Positions 1-8,879 of a stretch of DNA of 38,323 bases are shown in pieces. Position numbers and translations under genes: made by a program. The stretch spans positions 1-38,323 of the forward strand of contig CACPAS010000011.1 in the NCBI GenBank assembly GCA_902632055.1, written 5' to 3'. Each line of letters opens with the position of its first letter. Within the stretch, counting starts at the first letter, position 1. The DNA comes from an uncultured OCS116 cluster bacterium (GTDB taxonomy: Bacteria; Pseudomonadota; Alphaproteobacteria; Rhizobiales; TMED25). The notes under the pieces were generated by a model. It was given only the letters and a program-made list of their open reading frames with translations. It did no database searches and was not told the DNA's origin.

Positions 1-393
1 AGATCTGCATCTTGTAGAATTCCTTTCGGTCAATCACCAAGCGCAAAACGAATAGAAATACGATTCCCTGATCCATCAGCTAACCCGTATCTTGCATTCG
101 CTTGTATGCTCATGGCTGGAATTGATGGCATTAAGAATAAAATTCATCCGGGAAAACCAACAGACCAAGATCTATACGATCTGCCACTTAAGGAGCTAAA
201 GAAAATACCAACAGTCGCTGGCAGCCTAAGAGAAGCTCTCACTAGCTTGGAAAAAGATAATAGCTTCCTAACTGAAGGAGATGTATTTACAAAAGACCAG
301 ATTGAAGCATACATTGAGCTGAAAATGGAGGATGTTATTCGGTACGAGCACACCCCTCATCCAGTTGAATTCGATATGTACTACAGCGTGTAA
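1..393 (+). CDS. glnA: Glutamine synthetase type I, C-terminal part (5' end outside window)
   Basis: The reading frame is open from base 1 and ends at TAA 391-393, giving the last 130 residues of glutamine synthetase, which makes glutamine from glutamate, ammonia and ATP in the cytoplasm. Recognisable segments are [14 protein letters not shown], the helix containing [12 protein letters not shown], and the C-terminal [13 protein letters not shown], which matches the usual GSI ending. The Tyr codon at 175-177, in the context DLYDLP, corresponds to the adenylylation tyrosine of GSI-beta enzymes, so control by an adenylyltransferase (GlnE) is likely; that gene is not in the window. A strong intrinsic terminator follows directly, so the gene probably does not share a transcript with parE. 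The start codon lies upstream of the window. Confidence 0.96.
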   Translation, partial: RSASCRIPFGQSPSAKRIEIRFPDPSANPYLAFACMLMAGIDGIKNKIHPGKPTDQDLYDLPLKELKKIPTVAGSLREALTSLEKDNSFLTEGDVFTKDQIEAYIELKMEDVIRYEHTPHPVEFDMYYSV

Positions 394-415
394 ATAATCA
401 AATATTACTAACAAT

Positions 416-455
416 AACCAAAAGTAGTGTTCACTCACTACTTTTGGTTTTTTTT
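416..455 (+). terminator. Rho-independent terminator after glnA
   Basis: A perfect 14-bp inverted repeat (416-429 pairs with 436-449) encloses a 6-base loop, and the 3' arm runs into eight consecutive T (448-455). It lies 22 bases after the glnA stop. It is the only textbook intrinsic terminator I could find in the window. Confidence 0.92.
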
Positions 456-470
456 ATCTGCTAGTTTTCA

Positions 471-476
471 TATAAT
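471..476 (+). promoter_or_regulatory. Probable -10 element of the parE promoter
   Basis: A perfect TATAAT lies 35 bases before the parE ATG and just after the glnA terminator. At 17-bp spacing the -35 position falls in the T-run of the terminator and shows no clear TTGACA, so only the -10 can be supported. The predicted leader would be about 30 bases. Confidence 0.45.
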
Positions 477-510
477 ATACAGATTCGATTGATTCTTATC
501 TTTTAGCGTT

Positions 511-2490
511 ATGAATGATTTTTTTAAGAAATTGCCTGAACAAAGCCCAAAAAAAAATAAAGTAAAAAAGACTAATAGGTCAAGTATTGCTGACTATACA
601 GCTAAGAATATTACAATTCTGGAAGGCTTAGAGCCTGTTAGAAAGAGACCTGGAATGTATATCGGCGGAGTAGACTTCAGGGCTCTTCATCATCTTTTTA
701 GTGAAGTTATTGATAATGCAGTTGATGAGGTTGTGGCTGGGCATGCAAGTGAAATCGATGTGATATTAAACATAGATAATGAGCTAGTTATTAGCGACAA
801 TGGACGTGGTATCCCTATTGACTCACACCCAAAGTTTCCGAATAAGTCCGCTTTAGAGATCATCCTTACAACACTTCATGCTGGTGGTAAATTTGATAAT
901 AATTCATACAAAACCTCGGGTGGCCTACATGGGGTGGGAATATCTGTAGTGAACGCATTATCTGAATATTTGTCTGTGGAGGTTGTTCGCGATAAGTCAC
1001 TGCATCGACAAGATTTTGCACGCGGCAAACCCACGACAGAATTGGAAAATAAAGGTAAAACCAAAGTACAAAACGGAACTACAATTCGCTTTAGGCCAGA
1101 CAAGGAGATATTTGAGGATGGGATTGATTTTAATTCAGGTGAGCTAATCGAAATACTTAAAACAAAAGCGTATCTTGTGTCTAGTTTAAAAATAACTTTT
1201 ACTGATGCAAGTGATCCAATTAATTCTAAACAAGTACAATTTTATTATCCCAATGGAATTGCAGATATCATAGAAGAAAATGCTCGACAAAAAGACTTGA
1301 TTATTACCTCACGTTTTACTGGTTCATCATCAGCTAAATCCTCAGCCGGCAAAGTTGAATGGTCCATCATATGGACGGCAGATCGAAAAAATAGAATAAA
1401 ATCTTTTTGTAATACAATTCCAACTATAAACGGAGGTACTCACGAAAATGCTTTTAAAAGCGCGATCCTCAAATCAATCAAAAGATACGGCGAAATAATT
1501 GGCCTAAGAAATACAAAAATCATTACGCTAGATGATTTAATAGAAAGCATGGATGGTATATTATCTATTTTCATTGCAGATCCAGAGTTTCAAGGTCAAA
1601 CAAAAGAAAAATTAAGCTCAAAAAATGCTACTACACTTACAAGTAAGATCATCGAGGATAACTTTGATTACTGGCTATCGGAAAACCCGACCGACGCAGA
1701 AAAACTAATCAGCTTCCTTATCAATACAGCAAATACAAGAATTAATCGCAAACACGAAAAGGATTTAAACCGGAAGTCTGCCCTAAGAAAACTGAGGTTA
1801 CCAGGAAAATTAGCTGATTGTCTTGAAGATAAAGCTGCGGGTACTGAATTATTTATTGTTGAAGGTGACTCAGCAGGTGGATCTGCAAAACAGGCTAGAG
1901 ATAAGAAGTACCAAGCCGTCCTGCCCTTGCGGGGTAAAATATTAAACATTGCGAGCAGTAGTGCGCAAAAATATTTTCAAAATCAACAACTGAAGGATCT
2001 TGTGCAGGCTCTAGGCTGCGGTACATCTCATAGTTACAATGAAGATAATTTAAGGTATGATAAAATTATTATAATGACAGATGCTGATGTTGATGGGGCC
2101 CATATAGCATCTCTATTGATAACGTTTTTCTATATTGAGATGCCTGAATTAATAAATAGCGGGCATTTGTATGTGGCAGTTCCACCCCTCTATAAATTAT
2201 CAGCAAATAATAAAATATTCTACGCCATTGATAACGACGATAGAGAAAGAATAATAAAAGAACACTATAAGAAAAGCGAAAAGATCGATACATCACGTTT
2301 CAAAGGTTTAGGTGAAATGCTTCCAAACCAGTTGAGAGAAACAACAATGAATAAGTCTACAAGGAAGCTATTAAAAATATCAATGGATAGCTATTCCTCG
2401 GACCAATACGCAAAAACGATCTATGAACTGATGGGTAACAAACCAGACGCAAGATTTAAATTCATTCAAGAAAATGCAAACTTTAATTAA
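511..2490 (+). CDS. parE: DNA topoisomerase IV subunit B (ParE)
   Basis: This is the ATPase subunit of topoisomerase IV, which with ParC (not in the window) decatenates daughter chromosomes. The N-terminal GHKL ATPase domain shows EVIDNAVDE near residues 65-73, DNGRGIP at 96-102 and GGLHGVG at 137-143. A transducer domain follows. The TOPRIM part has EGDSAGGS at 451-458, PLRGKILN at 472-479 and DADVDGAH at 524-531. The length of 659 residues fits ParE; GyrB is usually about 800. The order EGLEPVRKRPGMYIGG near residue 38 also favours ParE. The first 30 residues are a Lys-rich extension. No good Shine-Dalgarno precedes the ATG. The stop is only 17 bases before phoR, so parE and phoR may be co-transcribed. 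Confidence 0.95.
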   Translation: MNDFFKKLPEQSPKKNKVKKTNRSSIADYTAKNITILEGLEPVRKRPGMYIGGVDFRALHHLFSEVIDNAVDEVVAGHASEIDVILNIDNELVISDNGRGIPIDSHPKFPNKSALEIILTTLHAGGKFDNNSYKTSGGLHGVGISVVNALSEYLSVEVVRDKSLHRQDFARGKPTTELENKGKTKVQNGTTIRFRPDKEIFEDGIDFNSGELIEILKTKAYLVSSLKITFTDASDPINSKQVQFYYPNGIADIIEENARQKDLIITSRFTGSSSAKSSAGKVEWSIIWTADRKNRIKSFCNTIPTINGGTHENAFKSAILKSIKRYGEIIGLRNTKIITLDDLIESMDGILSIFIADPEFQGQTKEKLSSKNATTLTSKIIEDNFDYWLSENPTDAEKLISFLINTANTRINRKHEKDLNRKSALRKLRLPGKLADCLEDKAAGTELFIVEGDSAGGSAKQARDKKYQAVLPLRGKILNIASSSAQKYFQNQQLKDLVQALGCGTSHSYNEDNLRYDKIIIMTDADVDGAHIASLLITFFYIEMPELINSGHLYVAVPPLYKLSANNKIFYAIDNDDRERIIKEHYKKSEKIDTSRFKGLGEMLPNQLRETTMNKSTRKLLKISMDSYSSDQYAKTIYELMGNKPDARFKFIQENANFN

Positions 2491-2507
2491 CGAAAAACAA
2501 GTTATCA

Positions 2508-3518
2508 ATGTTAGGTGAAAAACAATTCATATCACTGCTCGAAAAGCTGGATGAAGGGGTAATAATTACATCATCAGAATTTGATATTATGTATGCTAAC
2601 GAAATCGCTATTGCCTACTTTGGGGAAAAAATTGTTGGCAAACCAATATATAATCTCATTAGGAACAGTGAAGTAATTGATGCAATTAATGAATCTCAAG
2701 AAATAAATATTTCTTTTCCGTATGCGTCAAGTATTGGGAAGCATAATTTACAACTTCACTATTATCAAAAACATGAAAACCCTGGAATTATTGTTATCAA
2801 TGACCGTACAGAGGAAGAGAAATTTCAGAATATAAGGCGTGATCTCATTGCGAACGTCAGTCATGAATTAAGATCTCCTCTAACCAGTATAACAGGATTT
2901 ATCGAAACATTACAAAATGAGGATGTAAGCAAGGATCAAAGGAGTCGCTTCCTATCCATTATGCAGGAAGAGTCCAATAGAATGAATAGAATTATATCGG
3001 ACCTCCTTTCATTATCAAAAATTGAAATAGATATGTATAAGGAGCTTGTGGATGAAGTAAATGTAATCGACCAAATTAATATTGCAAAAAATGCCCTAGA
3101 GCATCGCGCCGCCGAGTCTGGGAAGATGATAAACGTTGTAATCAAAGGAGACATACCGAAAATCAAAGGTGATGCTGACCAGATTGTTGAAGTATTCCAT
3201 AACCTATTTGATAATGCTATTAAATACTCAAATGATGGGAGCACAATAACGGCAATAATCGATCTTCATTTAGTAGATACCCAAGAATATATCAGGGCCA
3301 CAATTGCAAATGATGGCGCCGGTATTAACGAAGAACACCTACCACGATTAACTGAGAGATTTTATCGCGTAGATAAGGCGAGGTCGCGAGACATTGGGGG
3401 TACTGGACTTGGCTTAGCAATAGTCAAACATATTCTAATCAGACATAATGCAAATATGGAGATTACAAGTAAAATAAATGGGAAAACAAAATTTATTGTA
3501 TCCTTTCCCTGTGGATAA
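2508..3518 (+). CDS. phoR: Phosphate regulon sensor histidine kinase PhoR, apparently soluble
   Basis: This is a histidine kinase that should phosphorylate PhoB when phosphate is scarce. A PAS-like domain covers about residues 8-100. The HisKA dimerisation segment contains ANVSHELRSPL with the phospho-acceptor His119. The HATPase domain has the N box HNLFDNAIKYS (231-241), a G1 box around DGAGI (269-273) and the G2 box GGTGLGLA (298-305). Its place directly upstream of pstS, with phoB at the end of the same block, supports the PhoR assignment. The protein is 336 residues, shorter than E. coli PhoR (431), because the N-terminal membrane part is missing: no hydrophobic helix is visible before the PAS domain. 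Signal input may therefore come through PhoU and PstB, which is an inference. Confidence 0.88.
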   Translation: MLGEKQFISLLEKLDEGVIITSSEFDIMYANEIAIAYFGEKIVGKPIYNLIRNSEVIDAINESQEINISFPYASSIGKHNLQLHYYQKHENPGIIVINDRTEEEKFQNIRRDLIANVSHELRSPLTSITGFIETLQNEDVSKDQRSRFLSIMQEESNRMNRIISDLLSLSKIEIDMYKELVDEVNVIDQINIAKNALEHRAAESGKMINVVIKGDIPKIKGDADQIVEVFHNLFDNAIKYSNDGSTITAIIDLHLVDTQEYIRATIANDGAGINEEHLPRLTERFYRVDKARSRDIGGTGLGLAIVKHILIRHNANMEITSKINGKTKFIVSFPCG

Positions 3519-3533
3519 AATAAATAAAATCAA

Positions 3534-3562
3534 CTTGTAATATTTTTGTAATATTTACGTAA
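3534..3562 (+). promoter_or_regulatory. Pho box (three PhoB half-site repeats) before pstS
   Basis: Three heptamers start every 11 bases: CTTGTAA (3534-3540), TTTGTAA (3545-3551) and TACGTAA (3556-3562). The first two are each followed by the same 4-base spacer TATT. Seven-base direct repeats separated by four A/T-rich bases are the known architecture of PhoB sites, although the heptamer differs from the enterobacterial CTGTCAT. The site is 72 bases upstream of the pstS ATG. The -10 cannot be fixed; the following 20 bases are almost all A/T. Confidence 0.75.
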
Positions 3563-3634
3563 CAATAATTTAAAAAATAAAAAGCATAAAGTTAGTAGTT
3601 TTGAATATTAACTTGTTATTGGAGCTTTTGAAAA

Positions 3635-4687
3635 ATGAGAATCTTTAAATATTTTATATTTATATTTTTTAGTGGCCTGTATCTGCTTCCGACTAGTAGG
3701 GTAGATGCCCGTGATACAATTTCAATTGTCGGATCATCAACGGTATTTCCCTTTGCAACAGTTGTTGCTGAAGAATTTGGTCGCGGGTCTAGAAATAGTA
3801 CCCCTGTTATTGAGGCAACAGGTTCAGGCGGCGGAATGAAGTTATTCTGTGCAGGTATTGGGCTTGAGCATCCTGATATAACAAATTCATCTAGGCGCAT
3901 CAAGAAAAGTGAGTTTGATAAATGTCAAGCTAATGGGATTGATATGAGTGAGTTTGTTATTGGTTATGACGGAATAGTTGTAGCTAACTCTAACTCAGGG
4001 GCTGAGCTAAATTTGACCCTTGGTCAACTATTTCAAGCTGTTGCGGCAAAAGTTCCAAGTTCTGAAGCTACTAATGATGATTGTAAACTCATAAATAATC
4101 CATACACAAAATGGAATGATATAGATGTATCACTGCCAAATATAAGCATTGAGGTCTTGGGCCCTCCCCCAACATCCGGAACCCGTGATGCGTTTGTAGA
4201 ACTGGCGATGGAAGGTGGGACTAAATCATTTGAATGCCTAAACGCTATGAAAAAAGCTGACAAAAAGAAATGGGAAGCTGTTGCTCATGGGATGCGTGAA
4301 GACGGAAAGTGGATTGACGCCGGCGAAAATGATAACCTCATGGTTTCTAAGCTAGTTACAAATCCTAACGCAGTTGGCGTATTTGGTTTTAGCTTTCTAG
4401 ATCAAAACTCTGATACGCTAAAGGGTGCAAATATTGACGGTATTTCACCAACTTTTGAGAATATCGCTGAGGGTTCTTATAATATTTCAAGATCACTTTA
4501 TTTTTATGTTAAACATGCGCATATAGGCGTTGTTCCGGGCATTAAGGACTATGCAAGAGAATTTACATCCGAAGATGCGTATGGAGAAGATAGCTATCTT
4601 GTTGACAAGGGGCTTATTCCACTACCAGAAGTCGAGAGAGTAATATATCGTGAAGCCGCAGAGAATATGCCAAAACTGTCTATGTAA
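3635..4687 (+). CDS. pstS: Phosphate ABC transporter substrate-binding protein PstS
   Basis: This is the periplasmic phosphate-binding protein of the Pst transporter. Residues 1-25 form a signal peptide (a basic start, a hydrophobic stretch FIFIFFSGLYLL, probable cleavage after VDA). The mature protein opens with the family motif SIVGSSTVFPF (30-40). It also contains GSGGGMKLFC (63-72), TNSSR (83-87) and PPTSGTRDAF (178-187), which supply phosphate ligands in this fold. The 350-residue length is typical. A Shine-Dalgarno GGAG at 3621-3624 fits the ATG at 3635. The gene is the first under the Pho box and is separated from pstC by a strong hairpin, which could let PstS accumulate above the permease subunits. 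Confidence 0.97.
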   Translation: MRIFKYFIFIFFSGLYLLPTSRVDARDTISIVGSSTVFPFATVVAEEFGRGSRNSTPVIEATGSGGGMKLFCAGIGLEHPDITNSSRRIKKSEFDKCQANGIDMSEFVIGYDGIVVANSNSGAELNLTLGQLFQAVAAKVPSSEATNDDCKLINNPYTKWNDIDVSLPNISIEVLGPPPTSGTRDAFVELAMEGGTKSFECLNAMKKADKKKWEAVAHGMREDGKWIDAGENDNLMVSKLVTNPNAVGVFGFSFLDQNSDTLKGANIDGISPTFENIAEGSYNISRSLYFYVKHAHIGVVPGIKDYAREFTSEDAYGEDSYLVDKGLIPLPEVERVIYREAAENMPKLSM

Positions 4688-4688
4688 T

Positions 4689-4746
4689 GGAAATTTACAT
4701 CTACCCCCGCACTTATTTTTACTAAAAAAGTGCGGAGGTAATTTCC
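4689..4746 (+). other. Intercistronic RNA hairpin between pstS and pstC
   Basis: A long imperfect stem lies in the 89-base pstS-pstC gap. The core is 4702-4714 against 4728-4740 (13 positions with one C/A mismatch), extended inward by 4716-4719 with 4724-4727 past a bulged A. An outer segment 4689-4694 pairs with 4741-4746. No T-run follows, so it is not a standard intrinsic terminator. An attenuator or a 3'-end stabiliser of the pstS message is more likely. Confidence 0.7.
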
Positions 4747-4776
4747 GTTTAAGATCAATATTTGTAGTAAATTAGT

Positions 4777-6150
4777 ATGCTAACAATCTATCTCATAATG
4801 TTACTTGGATTAAGTTTTGTATCCTATTTTTATGGAAAAAGATTAATCAGAAGGCGGGTATATGAACAAAAAATTAGTCAGCACTCGAGAGACAGTTATC
4901 ATGGCTTATATTTATCTCTTTATTTAATCATACCATCTGTCATACTCACGCTTATTTGGTTGGCATCAAGCCCAAATATTATCGACTCTCTTTTAAAGAG
5001 TAAAATTAAAAACTCATTTCCTGATCTAAGTTTGGGCGAAATTAATATCCTTAAATCCAAAGTAATTTCAGCATATGATGGCATATTACCAGTAGACTCC
5101 GAACAAATGGAAATGTTGGTAAATTTTTATAACAGCGCTAACATTATCAGTACAAATTTCCTAATTATAATTAGCGCTCTTGTGTCTGTCAGTTTTTTTC
5201 TTTTTGCCCTAAACCGTATTAGAGTGAGATTTAATGCGCGTAGTAAAGTTGAAAATATTTTAAAATTTTCGATGATTTTAGCTTCTTGCGTTGCCATAAT
5301 CACTACGATCGGAATTGTACTTTCCTTAATCATAGAAACAATCGAATTTTTTAAAATAATTAAAATTACTGATTTTCTTTTCGGCCTGCAATGGAGCCCG
5401 CAAATTGCTCTTCGGGAAGATCAAGTTGCAGGTGAAGGGCTATTTGGTGCAATACCAATTTTTATTGGTACGATTTTAATAACGCTCATTGCCATGTTCA
5501 TAGCCGTGCCAATTGGCTTGCTATCGGCTATATATCTATCAGAATACTCAAAACCTAAAATTCGCGCAATTGCTAAACCGATGCTGGAAGTGCTAGCAGG
5601 AATTCCAACAGTTGTTTATGGGTTTTTTGCAGCCTTAACTGTTGCACCACTTTTACGAAATAGTGGCGCAAGTGTTGGGCTAAGCTTATCATCAGAGTCG
5701 GCCCTCGCAGCAGGACTGGTGATGGGAATTATGATCATACCTTTGATATCATCTCTATCCGATGATGTGATCAATGCTGTGCCTCAGAGCTTGAGGGAAG
5801 GATCTGCCGCCTTGGGCTCTACTCAATCAGAAACTGTTAAACTCGTAATCTTACCGGCAGCTCTTCCTGGAATAGTAAGCGCAATTTTACTAGCGTTATC
5901 TAGGGCCATTGGTGAAACTATGATAGTCGTCATGGCCGCAGGGGTTGCTGCAAATCTGACATTCAATCCTTTTGAGTCAGTAACAGCTGTGACTGTTCAA
6001 ATTGTCGTTCTGCTTATTGGAGATCAAGAATTCGATAGCGCAAAAACACTAGCTGCATTTGCACTTGGTTTTACGCTATTCATCATAACACTCCTATTGA
6101 ATGTACTATCAATATACATCGTTAGAAAATATAGGGAGCAATATGACTGA
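4777..6150 (+). CDS. pstC: Phosphate ABC transporter permease PstC
   Basis: This is one of the two membrane permeases of the phosphate importer. At 457 residues it is the long form with an N-terminal membrane extension: hydrophobic helices near residues 2-19, 44-62, 123-145 and 163-187 precede the core permease domain. That core, with several helices from about residue 221 to the C-terminus, carries the EAA loop REGSAALGSTQSETVKLVILP (about 340-360) that contacts the ATPase PstB. Between the second and third helices lies a polar, probably periplasmic region. The ATG at 4777 has no strong Shine-Dalgarno. The gene ends inside the start region of pstA (8-base overlap), which indicates translational coupling. 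Confidence 0.94.
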   Translation: MLTIYLIMLLGLSFVSYFYGKRLIRRRVYEQKISQHSRDSYHGLYLSLYLIIPSVILTLIWLASSPNIIDSLLKSKIKNSFPDLSLGEINILKSKVISAYDGILPVDSEQMEMLVNFYNSANIISTNFLIIISALVSVSFFLFALNRIRVRFNARSKVENILKFSMILASCVAIITTIGIVLSLIIETIEFFKIIKITDFLFGLQWSPQIALREDQVAGEGLFGAIPIFIGTILITLIAMFIAVPIGLLSAIYLSEYSKPKIRAIAKPMLEVLAGIPTVVYGFFAALTVAPLLRNSGASVGLSLSSESALAAGLVMGIMIIPLISSLSDDVINAVPQSLREGSAALGSTQSETVKLVILPAALPGIVSAILLALSRAIGETMIVVMAAGVAANLTFNPFESVTAVTVQIVVLLIGDQEFDSAKTLAAFALGFTLFIITLLLNVLSIYIVRKYREQYD

Positions 6151-7402
6151 TAATTTTATAGAGACTCGTCTAAGAAAAAGGTATAGTGCAGAAAAACGAT
6201 TTAAGATCTACTCTGTTAGCGCTCTAATTTTAGCTTTGCTAATACTTGCAACTCTGATTTCATCAATTGCAATATCATCTATACCCGCTTTCACGCAAAT
6301 AAATATAGGCATTGATATAAAAATGAATGATGATCAAATTCTGCAATTCGAAGAAGATCCTGAAAATGTCTCATGGCGTTCCCTGCAAAAGAAATCATTC
6401 TATTCAATGTTTCCAGATGTTGAAACACGCAAAGATAAGAAAGAACTTAATAAGCTATTATCCACTGGTGCGTATATAGAAATTAAAAAATTCTATTTGG
6501 ATAACCCAAATAAACTTTCCGATAATAATATAATATATGTACCCGCATCTGATGACGTTGATCTTCTGATCAAAGATATAATTGATAGGGATTTACCGCA
6601 AGATATGAGAACAATTTCTGATAACCAAATATCCTATTTGGATAAACTAATTAGCAACAATAGAATTAAGAAAACTTTATCTTGGCGATTATTCAGCAAC
6701 AGTGATAGCAGAGAGCCCGAGTTAGCGGGGCTTAAAGGTGGAATTGTTGGTACGCTGCTGACAATGTTTGTGACACTTATTATTAGTTTTCCAATTGGTG
6801 TTTTGGCGGCAATATACCTTGAAGAGATTGCGCCAAAAAATAAATTTACAGATATAATTGAAGTAAACATTAATAATCTTGCGGCCGTTCCCTCTATTGT
6901 TTACGGACTGTTAGGCTTGGCTGTTTTTTTGAATTATATGAATATGCCTCGATCCGCGCCTCTTGTAGGAGGTATCGTATTAGCTTTGATGACACTACCG
7001 GTTATAATTATTGCAACAAGAGCTGCAATGGCTTCAATCCCTCCATCGATCAGAGAAGCAGCATATGGTGTAGGCGCATCGCAGATGCAAGTCATAGTTC
7101 ATCATGTCTTTCCACTCGCTCTACCTGGTATTCTTACTGGCACTATAATTGGTATTGCTCGGGCTGCCGGCGAAACAGCGCCATTGCTGATGATTGGAAT
7201 GATGGCATTTATCGTTGATGTGCCATCGAAGATTACGGATAAGGCGACAGTTCTTCCGGCACAGATATACATGTGGGCCAATAATCCCGAGAGATCCTTT
7301 GAGTATTTAACAAGTGCTGCAATATTAATTTTACTTGTTATTTTGATAATGATGAATTTATTAGCTATACTACTCAGAAAAAAATATGAAAGACGTTGGT
7401 AG
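6143..7402 (+). CDS. pstA: Phosphate ABC transporter permease PstA
   Basis: This is the second permease of the phosphate importer. I place the start at ATG 6143 ([10 protein letters not shown]), because AGGGAG at 6133-6138 is well spaced for it and the residues encoded upstream only read the end of pstC in another frame. The product has 419 residues. One helix at about 24-46 is followed by a large polar region (about 50-195), presumably periplasmic. The permease core has helices from about 200 onward and the EAA loop [19 protein letters not shown] (about 304-322). The gene overlaps pstC by 8 bases and touches pstB, so subunits are likely made in fixed ratio. Confidence 0.94.
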   Translation: MTDNFIETRLRKRYSAEKRFKIYSVSALILALLILATLISSIAISSIPAFTQINIGIDIKMNDDQILQFEEDPENVSWRSLQKKSFYSMFPDVETRKDKKELNKLLSTGAYIEIKKFYLDNPNKLSDNNIIYVPASDDVDLLIKDIIDRDLPQDMRTISDNQISYLDKLISNNRIKKTLSWRLFSNSDSREPELAGLKGGIVGTLLTMFVTLIISFPIGVLAAIYLEEIAPKNKFTDIIEVNINNLAAVPSIVYGLLGLAVFLNYMNMPRSAPLVGGIVLALMTLPVIIIATRAAMASIPPSIREAAYGVGASQMQVIVHHVFPLALPGILTGTIIGIARAAGETAPLLMIGMMAFIVDVPSKITDKATVLPAQIYMWANNPERSFEYLTSAAILILLVILIMMNLLAILLRKKYERRW

Positions 7403-7403
7403 C

Positions 7404-8171
7404 ATGATTCCAAATCAGTACAAAATAACTACAAGTAATGTAAATGTTGATTATGGCAGCAAGAGAGCCCTACATGATATAAATCTACAGATTGAAGAGA
7501 AAGAAGTGACAGCCTTGATAGGGCCTTCTGGTTGTGGAAAGTCAACATTTATTCGATGCTTAAATCGTATGAATGACCTTATCGAAGGGTGTAAGGTTGA
7601 GGGGAAAATTATGATTGATGACGTTGATATAAACTCCTCAGATACAGATATTGTTGAACTGCGCGCGAGAATTGGTATGGTCTTTCAAAAGCCCAATCCA
7701 TTTCCAAAATCAATCTATGACAATGTTGCTTATGGGCCTCGAATTCACGGCATAGCAAAATCAAACGAGGATTTGGATAACATTGTTATGAAGAGCTTGA
7801 AAAGGGCAGGATTATGGAATGAAGTAGAGGATAGGCTTGACGCGTCTGGATTATCACTCTCTGGTGGTCAACAGCAAAGACTTTGTATAGCACGGGCTAT
7901 TGCTGTAAATCCCGATATCTTATTGATGGATGAGCCATGTTCAGCACTCGATCCAATTGCAACCGCTGTAATAGAAGAGCTCATCAATGAACTAAAAGAG
8001 AGATATACAATTGTTATCGTAACACATTCAATGCAACAAGCAGCGAGATTATCAGAAAAAACGGCTTACTTTCATTTAGGAAAAATGATTGAATATGACG
8101 TCACATCCAATATATTTACAAATCCAAAACATGAAATGACTGAGGCTTATATCTCAGGAAGAATAGGTTAG
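7404..8171 (+). CDS. pstB: Phosphate ABC transporter ATP-binding protein PstB
   Basis: This is the cytoplasmic ATPase that drives the Pst importer. Motifs, numbered from ATG 7404, are Walker [10 protein letters not shown] (40-48), Q-loop Gln95 in FQKPNPFP, signature LSGGQQQR (152-159), Walker B ILLMDEP (172-178) and the H-loop His208. The FQKPNPFP stretch is characteristic of PstB. Two starts are possible: ATG 7404, two bases after the pstA stop, and ATG 7386 inside pstA, which would add six residues. Neither has a strong Shine-Dalgarno; I prefer 7404 because the shorter N-terminus is closer to the usual family length. PhoU follows nine bases after the stop. Confidence 0.94.
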   Translation: MIPNQYKITTSNVNVDYGSKRALHDINLQIEEKEVTALIGPSGCGKSTFIRCLNRMNDLIEGCKVEGKIMIDDVDINSSDTDIVELRARIGMVFQKPNPFPKSIYDNVAYGPRIHGIAKSNEDLDNIVMKSLKRAGLWNEVEDRLDASGLSLSGGQQQRLCIARAIAVNPDILLMDEPCSALDPIATAVIEELINELKERYTIVIVTHSMQQAARLSEKTAYFHLGKMIEYDVTSNIFTNPKHEMTEAYISGRIG

Positions 8172-8180
8172 GAGAAAATA

Positions 8181-8870
8181 ATGACGGAGCACATAAATTC
8201 AGCCTTTGATACCGGTTTAAAAGAGGTAAACAAACAAATAGCAAAGCTTGGAGCGCTTGCAGAAACTCAGCTTGATGACTCCTTGACCGCCCTTAAAGAG
8301 AAAAATATACAAAAATTTGAGTCCATTATAAATCGCGATAAGAGTTTGGATAAGATTACCGCGGATGTCAGCTCATCAGTTTTTGAATTATTGGCATTAT
8401 GGTCACCCATTGCATACGATCTACGAAGTTTATTGGTTGCTGATAGAGTAGGCGCAATTCTTGAGAGGATTGGCGATTATTCAAAAAATATTGCGAGACG
8501 AAGTCAGGTAATCGTATCTGAAGAGAATTTTGATCGTCTTCCGGTAAACATTATTGGACTTGGACAGCACGTTCAAGACCTTCTTCATAAAAGTCTTGAC
8601 GCGTATATGGAATTAAATATTGAAAAGGCAATGAATATCTGGGAGTCAGATATTGATACAGATCGACTATACCTAAGTATTTTTAAAGAAATTCTGAGCT
8701 ACATGACTGAAAATCCCGACGATGCAAAGATGCTGACTCATTTGATCTTTATATCAAAGAATTTAGAAAGAGTTGGTGATTATACGACATCCATCGCCAA
8801 GCAGACATATTTTTTAATTGAGGGAACGGTTCCACAGACCAAGCGCCCGAAGGCAATGACAACATTCTAA
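8181..8870 (+). CDS. phoU: Phosphate signalling protein PhoU
   Basis: PhoU is a cytoplasmic protein of two three-helix bundles that keeps PhoR/PhoB off when phosphate is plentiful and restrains the Pst transporter. Both repeats show their metal-binding motif: ERIGDY at 95-100 and ERVGDY at 196-201. The length of 229 residues is typical. A clear AGGAG at 8170-8174 precedes the ATG, overlapping the pstB stop. In this genome PhoU may matter more than usual, because PhoR lacks a membrane sensor and must learn phosphate status from cytoplasmic partners; that is an inference. Confidence 0.95.
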   Translation: MTEHINSAFDTGLKEVNKQIAKLGALAETQLDDSLTALKEKNIQKFESIINRDKSLDKITADVSSSVFELLALWSPIAYDLRSLLVADRVGAILERIGDYSKNIARRSQVIVSEENFDRLPVNIIGLGQHVQDLLHKSLDAYMELNIEKAMNIWESDIDTDRLYLSIFKEILSYMTENPDDAKMLTHLIFISKNLERVGDYTTSIAKQTYFLIEGTVPQTKRPKAMTTF

Positions 8871-8879
8871 AGCAATAAA

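Noticed and set aside
4689-4746. pstS-pstC hairpin as an intrinsic terminator
   Set aside because: No T-run follows the 3' arm, and pstCAB would then lack an obvious promoter.
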